NCBI GenBank assembly: GCA_036784855.1
Contig: JAZDSV010000003.1
Coordinates: 551,102 to 615,101, forward strand
Length of the DNA stretch: 64,000 nucleotides
Direction of reading: 5' to 3'
DNA from: Aphelidium insulamus
Taxonomy: Eukaryota > Aphelidiomycota > Aphelidea > Aphelidiaceae
Every line of letters begins with the position of its first letter. Within the stretch, counting starts at the first letter, position 1. The notes below the pieces were generated by a model, which was given only the letters and a program-made list of their open reading frames with translations, ran no database searches and was not told the origin of the DNA. Shown piece after piece: positions 57,889 through 64,000 of the stretch. The position numbers were made by a program, and so were the translations under genes.

Positions 57889-59795
57889 ATGAAAATGCAA
57901 TTCTTGCAGTTGGTGCTACTATTCGGCACTACCATCGTTGTTCAAGCTGGTGCAAAGGCAATGGTGGACATTGACGACCCTCGCTCACAGCCGGCCCCGT
58001 TTATTAAAGGCTCTAGCACTAGAAAAATTTTTCAGCCACAAAAATGGACGCTGTACGAAAATGATGACGTACCGCTGTGGACTGACTTGCGTCAAGGCAG
58101 CATCGGGAATTGTTTTTTGGTTCAGCCGTTGATAGCTATCGCGTACTCTTCACCGGAAGTCATCAAGAATAACATCAAGATAGTTGAGGACCACTTTGAA
58201 GTTACTCTGTATGAATCTGTGACCTTCGACGAGCAACCGGCCGAATTCAATGCAATTACAGTCAAAGTTGACTTGGAGATGAATCAGGTTGTCAACTCAG
58301 CGTTGCCTCGATCGGTGATTCCCAGGCAACTGGGCGATGGCACGGTTATTGTCTGCCAGTTCTGTACGAAAAGCTGTTGTTAGAGTTGCCTCCGCAAAGA
58401 AAAGCGCAGAACTTTTTACGAGAGTCATTGGAAATGATTACACGAAAGCATTAATGCAGGATGGCTACGGTGCGGTCCAATTTGGTGGACTTCCAGGACC
58501 AATTGTGGCAATGATCACAGGCCGTCAGGTTACCGAAATTAAGGTGGACTCAAATCTCGATTTGATGCTCCAATTGGAACAACATCAAGGCCAACCAATG
58601 GTTGCTCGCTCCTATGCCAACCCATCACAGAACGAACAATACGAGTCAATCAACGCGTTACGAGAAAATTTGCTACGTGAAAACATTGGGACATTGAGAA
58701 ACTGTCTGCGATGGGGCCACTCCCATGCCATTGGCAAAGTTGATATAACCTCGAATACTGTTGAAATCCTCTGCGACCTTAAATTCAGGATTCGAGCTCC
58801 GTTTGTGTACTTCAGCTATTTCATTCGGAGCATCGCCACAGCCGACAGAGTCAATAATTTTAATGACTTTACCTGGAGAAACACTATGCTGCGTAAATTG
58901 TCCGTCCAGCCACTTGATTTGTCGTTTGGTATCTGGAGATTTCCTCCAAAGCAAATGGCACTGGAGACGGAATTGCTAGATGTGTGCCACTGCAGGCTGT
59001 TGATGTTGCATCTGCGGCTATACGGATCATTCAGCGTGAATATCCAGATGAATTACTGAATCGGATTTCATATTTTTCAAGGACTTTAAGAGAGTGACGC
59101 TGAATGAGCTCGCTCCCGGGTTGCTAACAATGACTGACCGAAAGGTCCGTGTGTCTATCAACACAAAAATCATAATTGAAAATCCTTTCTTTGAGCGACG
59201 GCTCCATCCGGGGCAAATGGATCACGAAAAACTTACCGAATCTCTGGAAAGTCTTTTTGACGAAATTAATCGTGTCAGTGGAGCTTTCAATCCAGTGCCC
59301 GGTTTATATTTCAAGCAGGGTGAAAAATATGATGAGCCAGTATGTGTTAAGTACGTGGCGCTACTCAAAGCGATGACAAAGTTGCTTCAATTTTACGCTA
59401 TGGCAGACAAGAGCAAGACTGCATCAAGAACACCTCCTAACAAGTTCAGGTCATATCTAAACACCATATCTCCGAGACAGCTGAAAATCAAAAAGTATAT
59501 CATACCTGATGAATTCCAGTATCACGAGGTATTTGGAGCACAGCGCTTAATAGGACAGGTGCTTTTTGCCAAAGACTTTGTGGAAACTTGCGAATTAAAC
59601 CTGTGTCTATGGCCTGCCAATTCTGCAGTTGAAGTTACAGATTGGACCGCGGAGCATGTCATGGTAGCGTGTCCGTTCACCGAATCTCCCATTACTGTGA
59701 ATATTGAAGACTTGTCGCGATACTTTTACGCTATTGTCACAGTTTCGGCGCCTCATACGCCGTCCAACGAGCCATGGTTCACAAAGTTGGTTTAA
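57889..59795 (+). pseudogene. Secreted calpain-like cysteine protease pseudogene
   Basis: The first frame begins MKMQFLQLVLLFGTTIVVQA (signal peptide), then DVPLWTDLRQGSIGNCFLVQ, where QGxxGNCFL matches the calpain active-site Cys region (QGxLGDCWF). In the next frame DGYGAVQFGGLPGPIVAMIT corresponds to the EKAYAK...GYxxLxGGxPxxAxxxLTG part, and WGHSHAIGKV to the active-site His. The Asn-Pro-Trp motif is not seen. A C-terminal region in a third frame (ELAPGLLTMTDRKVRVSINT; PDEFQYHEVFGAQRLIGQVL) may be a beta-sandwich domain. Frame changes occur near 58,355, 58,960 and 59,070, none at an obvious intron. It is a divergent, secreted calpain relative that is probably inactive. Confidence 0.55.
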
Positions 59796-59874
59796 AATTG
59801 AGCAGTTGTAGCATGTGGTGTACGCCTTAATTATTAAACGAATTATCTTTTACAATATTATAATTATCTTTTAG

Positions 59875-60105
59875 CCAAGAGCTCGAGCTAGATTTTACAA
59901 AGACCATATGGTGCGGCGACTTCAATGCACGGTGCAAAGAGTTTGGCGACAGTGTGAATATCATTCCGCGCACTGCTGCAGACGGAGGACCTGCACCGAA
60001 TTTGTCCCAGCTATGGCCAAAAACAACGACGGTTACCGCAACGGGCCGCGGAATACCTGATTTGGTTATAGTCAGCTCCTTCACGTCAATAGGTGAGATT
60101 ATCTT
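59875..60105 (+). mobile_element. LINE-type AP-endonuclease (EEP) fragment
   Basis: The frame encodes IWCGDFNARCKEFGD, then PNLSQLWPKTTTVT and GRGIPDLVIVSSF. GDFNAR...W-GD...(P)T...G-x-PDLVIxS is the C-terminal half of the exonuclease-endonuclease-phosphatase domain found at the N-terminus of APE-type LINEs. Only ~75 residues remain, without a reverse transcriptase beside it. Confidence 0.6.
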
Positions 60106-60424
60106 ACACGTTGACGAGGAGGAGGCTGTTGGGGTTCCTCAGCGATCTGGTGGAGCAGAGCGGCAAGAACATTACTGTGCGCAACACGGCTTTAATAGTT
60201 TTGTACCGGAGGAGGTGAAGGCCGAGCAGAGTTTATGAGGACAGTCCCCGTCTCTCTTCATATCGACCAACTCGATTGCTATACGCTATGCTGCAACGGC
60301 TGAAGATGTGGCAAATTTCACGGAGAAGAAGCCCCAGACATTGGTGCTGGACCGGAAGTTGAGCTCTTGCACCATGCCGCTGTTTGGCTTGAAGCCGGCA
60401 TTGGGGTTCTCGGCCGCTCTTCAT

Positions 60425-60838
60425 CCGGCGATCCAGTGTGAGGCCGATAAGCGTCTCCAGTGCTGGCAAAGCCGTCTGCCAAGAAGTTGCCCATTGTGCC
60501 ACTGCCTGCAGCATCCACAAAGTCTTTGTCTCTACTACTCGCCGTCGCCAACAGCAGGAAGGAAAGGAAAAAGATGTTGCCGCTGGCGTCCTCTGCGTCG
60601 GCATCATGTCTGCGGTGCCAGTCAGTCCTAGCGGTGCTGATTTAGCTGGCGCTGCAAAGGGCAAGAAGAAGCGTTAATTGATGAGATGGTCTGTGAAGAT
60701 TATGGAAATGAATGAATAGATGCGTTGTATTGAAAGGCAAGAACGCAGTGCCGGTGGCATAGTTGGTTGCACAATGGATCTCATATTGCATCAAGGCCAT
60801 GTTTGCAGGCAAACTTGGTTTTGACGATAATGTCTTGG
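60425..60838 (+). pseudogene. Collapsed mosaic of HYDIN 3' pieces
   Basis: Three stretches match non-adjacent parts of HYDIN in the right order: GGCGATCCAG...GAGGCCGATAAGC (HYDIN ~41,065), a ~130-bp stretch from CTCCAGTGCTGGCAAAG (HYDIN ~42,110-42,240), and GTCCTCTGCGTC through the stop codon and 3' flank (HYDIN 44,778 on). Intervening kilobases are absent. The last piece ends with the same SGADLAGAAKGKKKR terminus. Confidence 0.8.
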
Positions 60839-60839
60839 C

Positions 60840-61574
60840 TAGGGCCCCGATCGGGTCGGGTCGAGTCGGTCGAAACGCTCGACTTGACCCGACCCGACGT
60901 GACCCGGGTCGACTGACCCGACCGAAAATTACAGACGTGTAAAATCATTATTAAATCATTCCAGTTACAGCCTGTTGTCCATGAATGCTTTCATTACTTC
61001 TTTGCATCCCATGCGGGCATAAATTGAACCAAAACCGCAGCAACATAGCTTTGAAGGTGTCAGGCTTCGATTGCTATTGTGATGCCCAACAAGCACTTGC
61101 TACACTTATCTGTACACTCTTACTGCACCAAAGCCAGCTGGTATCAGCCAATGTTGCCAAAGGATGCTGGTTAGCCTTCCAGTACACCCGTGGAGTGGCT
61201 GTAATTTTAAGTGGTCCCTCAAGGTAAACCGTTTGTTAATAGATTGATTGTAACGTATCGTGAAGACATCCGTGATTCTATTGCGCAACAAGCATTTTGC
61301 ATGACGAGGCTTCCACAATCAAAAGTGTAAGAATTTCACGAACAACTGAATTTTCAGTATAAATAGATTATAATAGAGATAGAGTATAAATGGATTAAAG
61401 ATGCTTGCATGAAGGTTATAATCGTGTTATCCGTGCTCTAGCTGGTAAAACATTGATTGACCCGGGGTCAACCCGGGTCGGTCGAAGCCTGTGACCCGGC
61501 CGGTCGAAACATCTGACCCAACCGAGCCGAACCCGGGTCGACCCGGGTCAAGACTCAACCCGATCGGAGCCCTA
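60840..61574. mobile_element. Non-autonomous hAT-like DNA transposon (735 bp)
   Basis: Ends are terminal inverted repeats TAGGGCCCCGATCGGG (left) and, reverse-complemented, TAGGGCTCCGATCGGG (right); similarity continues to ~23 bp. A perfect 8-bp target duplication GTCTTGGC lies at 60832-60839 and 61575-61582. Copy A of the host segment has the empty site with a single GTCTTGGC at the matching place. 8-bp duplications with (T/C)AGGG ends characterise the hAT superfamily. Both subterminal regions are GC-rich with repeated GACCCGGGTC/GGGTCGG motifs, likely transposase-binding sites; the middle is AT-rich without a transposase. Confidence 0.93.
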
Positions 61575-61582
61575 GTCTTGGC

Positions 61583-61991
61583 ACTATGTCGCGCAAGCAG
61601 CTCAGCGTATTCGTACGGGGGACGTTGAAGTGCATTATAGATCGGTGTCTTCCATCAGCACCGAATCGAGAAAACACAATCTTGAAAATGTCGCATGAAA
61701 GTAGACGCGCAGCAAGCTGTAGTGGAGCATCATCAGCATTGTCATTGGCATGCACTTTGGCACCTTTGTCAAAAAGTTGCTTCACGTTTTCCAGTTTTGA
61801 AACCGAACTCGTGTTTCCAGATCGAAAGCACAAAGCACGAAATCGAGCACGGATTTGTCAGCATTGTCAGCTGCGTTCACATCTGCGCCTTCAGCAATGA
61901 TTAACTGCATGACTTCTGGTGTCCCATGCGTAGAGGCGTAGAAAAGGGGCGTCCGTCCGTTCTGATTTCGTAAGTAAGTTGAATGAAACAA
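61583..61991 (-). pseudogene. Ankyrin gene fragment, copy B
   Basis: The same pieces as at 44,969-45,461: NQNGRTPLFYASTHGTPEVM, IIAEGADVNAADNADKSVLD, then in another frame KQLFDKGAKVHANDNADDAP and DIFKIVFSRFGADG. It keeps the base missing from the 55.8-kb locus, but has its own frame break near 61,830. The left end now abuts the hAT-like element. Confidence 0.75.
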
Positions 61992-63324
61992 GAGCTACGC
62001 AAGTACCAGCTACTCCGACACAGTGCCAAAAGTCACCAAACCGCCAGTTTTGGGCGGTTTTGTTACGGTAAAGTCACCCCAAGTGACGCAAAGTGCTATG
62101 GTGTTTATGCAAGAGGCATTTAAAGACAACAGGCGGACAGTGGATGCATTGTCCACCACTGTTTACAAGCTTGATTCTAATTGGCGGCTACAAATTGTGA
62201 TGATCGGGGAATCTCGCTTCCGTTCTTCAAAAGTGCGAAAAATGAGCAAAATTGCCATTCACTTCTACGACACTGTCGAGTGCACCGGGGACCCGAAAAT
62301 TGCAAAGGCCAAGCTGACGGCCGATGGGAAACTGCCTGTCGGTTTCTTAGAGAAAGAATTTGAGGTAAAGACGGTTGAGGAGATCGACGAAGGCGAGGCT
62401 CCTTATTGGTGCTGACGAGCACGGTGATTCGCGCCTTATAATGACTGGCAAGACGATTATCAAGGTGACCGGAGAGCCCACGGGTAGGCAGCTTGCGCTT
62501 GTGACCTGTTGTGTGTAATTTTGCTTGCTTACTCATATAGCGGCTGTCAACGCGGTGACACTCAAAATGTCTGTGTGCTCTACTACCCTGTCGCCAATGA
62601 CAAGACGATTAAAAAGAGAGTTCATGTTACTACCTTTCCTGGGAACAAGTTGCCGAAGTCCTTTTTTAAAGATGCATTCGGCTTCGGATTTGTGGAAAGC
62701 ATTATCGACGATGCAGGCGAAACAAGTGCAATCTTTTTTGACGATAAAGGCTGGTCGGTACCGCTGCATCCGGTCATTTTGGTAGGCGAGGATCGCCCTG
62801 TTATCAAGGTTACGGGTGAACTGAAAGGATCGCGTAATATATTTTCTTGCGAAGTGTTAACTCGAGAAGCCCCCGACGCTTTGTCACAGGTGCTTCCTGC
62901 AAATTTGCAGAAGGATCTTAAACACGCGCTGTCCTCTTTTAACTCGTCCAAGTTCCGAAAGATGACCAGACCGCTTAATTTACAAGAATCTTTAATTGAG
63001 ACGACAAGACTCGGCGGAGATCTCACTCCTGTATACAAGTGGCTACCTACTTCTGAATCGGATTCGGAACAAATTGCTGGATATATGCGCTATCTTAACG
63101 CGAACATCGGTCCGCTGTTGCCCAAAGGAAATTTTTTGGTAAATGTGGCGAGCAATCACTGCCTTTTGTCCATCGAGGATAGCCAATTGGGATTATCCAT
63201 AACTGGCGGCACGATGTCTTGATTGCGAACCATTGGTTTAAAGATTATTCAAGAGAGCGACCTTGTTGGCGTGAAAATGCTTATTGAGTTAAAGAAGGAC
63301 GACGAATTTCATCCAAATAACTAA
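61987..63324 (+). pseudogene. Tandem ~80-residue domain gene, copy B (longer, frameshifted)
   Basis: Open from a TGA at 61984: a cystatin-like segment (TKPPVLGGFVTVKSPQVTQS, TVYKLDSNWRLQIVMIGE), then domain 1 (KIAIHFYDTVECTGDPKI...GKLPVGFLEKEFEVKTVEEI). The frame shifts near 62,395 before LIGADEHGDSRLIMTGKTII. After an intron (~62,483-62,540) domain 2 is intact (VCVLYYPVANDKTIKKRVHV to IKVTGELK). A C-terminal region absent from copy A follows: MTRPLNLQESLIETTRLGGD, YMRYLNANIGPLLPKGNFLV. A TGA at 63220-63222 interrupts it, after which the same frame stays open for 33 codons (LKIIQESDLVGVKMLIELKK) to TAA at 63324. No start Met or signal peptide is visible, so a 5' exon is missing. Confidence 0.6.
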
Positions 63325-63835
63325 TATCGAGCTCGAGCTGAATTGATTGCCGCTCATCATAAGGTAAAAAGATAGGATCGGAATCGATTGTGGTACTTCT
63401 TTCCGACTTGAATGATCGTTGGTTCTTCTTCTGGATCGAATCCGGTAAACTCTGCTCCTGTAGATATTTCTCGCCGCGGCCCGCATTCGATTTTATTCGC
63501 TGTGGATTGGCCCAGAAAACATATTCTGATGCAATGATCGTTCCCGGAACCGAGCAAGTCATCAAACTTGCCAGAATTGACGAGTTTCGCCCTCTTTTTC
63601 CTCTTCTTCTTCCTCTTGTGTCTATATCGATAAGGATCCAGCTTTCTCTGCCATGTTTTCTACGCAAGTTTCACTGTGACCAACCAACAATAAAAGCTAA
63701 GTGTGTAACTTTGCAACGCTGACTGTGTATATATTAAAATAAAGCGCCTGATGATATGCACATGTATGTAGGATAGAGTGCAGAATCATATGATAGTATG
63801 ATAGAGCGCCAATAGAATGCCTGCATGAATCACAC
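63325..63835. other. Unassigned region with minus-strand open frames
   Basis: Two overlapping minus-strand frames look protein-like (FDPEEEPTIIQVGKKYHNRF; SIQLELDISYLDEIRRPSLT) but cannot both be coding and have no clear start. Part of it (63,611-63,634) matches 53,681-53,704. Confidence 0.3.
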
Positions 63836-64000
63836 CGACAACAACATGTGGAGGCGATGACGTGTCAACACGCACGCGCGCTTCTTCACACTCGCAGAAA
63901 TTCTTTCAGAGCCACTCACAACTGCAATAATGACCGTGTGCTCTGCCCGAGCTATATCGCGTCCTCTGTGCACACCGCCGGCTCTGGTGGTCAAGACAAT
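63605..64000. repeat. Duplicate of the 53.68-53.87 kb segment, with ~200 bp inserted
   Basis: 63,611-63,634 (CTTCCTCTTGTGTCTATATC...) and 63,834-64,000 (CACCGACAACAACATGTGGA onward) match consecutive sequence at 53,681-53,870. About 200 unrelated bases separate them here. The match runs off the window end. Confidence 0.85.

Larger units (their letters stand above)
60602..62953. repeat. Segmental duplication, copy B
   Basis: Matches 44797-46360 in order and orientation: HYDIN end, 3' flank, inverted ankyrin fragment, tandem-domain gene. It is longer because it contains the 735-bp hAT-like element and ~80 bp that copy A has lost. Confidence 0.9.

Noticed and set aside
60860-60925. GC-rich GGGTCGG/GACCCGGGTC repeats as a telomere-like or CpG regulatory array
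   Set aside because: They are confined to the subterminal regions inside the TIRs of the hAT-like element and mirrored at its other end.

Overview
The window is nuclear DNA from a flagellated eukaryote, most likely a unicellular protist. Spliceosomal GT-AG introns of about 34-60 bp interrupt most genes and restore reading frames at junctions I could check by hand. A HYDIN homologue (central-pair apparatus) and an IFT88 homologue imply a motile cilium. YME1, PRELI, mL40 and a CISD3-like protein imply ordinary mitochondria. The number of proteins with signal peptides and no recognisable family (ankyrin proteins, small basic proteins, a calpain-like protein) would suit a parasitic lineage such as a phytomyxid rhizarian. 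That placement is only inference.

Positions 1-44,900 are compact and mostly intact. In order: the C-terminus of the i-AAA protease YME1; a Clr2-like AT-hook protein; a TMEM184/LAZ1 membrane protein; a GPI-type Cys-rich surface protein; a polyQ protein; an SQD2-like GT4 glycosyltransferase; the cohesin acetyltransferase ESCO/Eco1; a 76-bp minisatellite; a CISD3-like CDGSH protein; an RNF212/Zip3 meiotic RING protein; a secreted ankyrin protein; an NDR-family kinase; a secreted orphan; the WD40 protein AAMP/Sqt1; tRNA-Ser(AGA); the tRNA isopentenyltransferase TRIT1/MOD5; a secreted basic protein; mL40; PRELI; DMAP1/Swc4; IFT88; a second secreted basic protein; a 2-Cys peroxiredoxin; and a roughly 10.6-kb HYDIN gene. 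Several neighbours are divergent with only 80-220 bp between start codons.

Positions 44,900-64,000 are different: poor in intact genes and full of duplicated, broken and inserted sequence. There are remnants of at least four ankyrin genes, two copies of a gene encoding a tandemly duplicated domain of about 80 residues that I do not recognise, a frameshifted secreted calpain-like gene, an FBF1-like coiled-coil locus with frame breaks, an RLE-type non-LTR retrotransposon fragment and an endonuclease fragment of another. A 1.6-kb segment starting in the 3' end of HYDIN is copied 15.8 kb downstream. The copy is preceded by a collapsed mosaic of HYDIN pieces and split by a 735-bp non-autonomous hAT-like element with a perfect 8-bp target duplication.

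The left part is housekeeping and ciliary biology. The right part looks like a rapidly rearranging accessory block. Many frame breaks there could be true decay or local sequence errors; reads or transcripts would be needed to separate the two.
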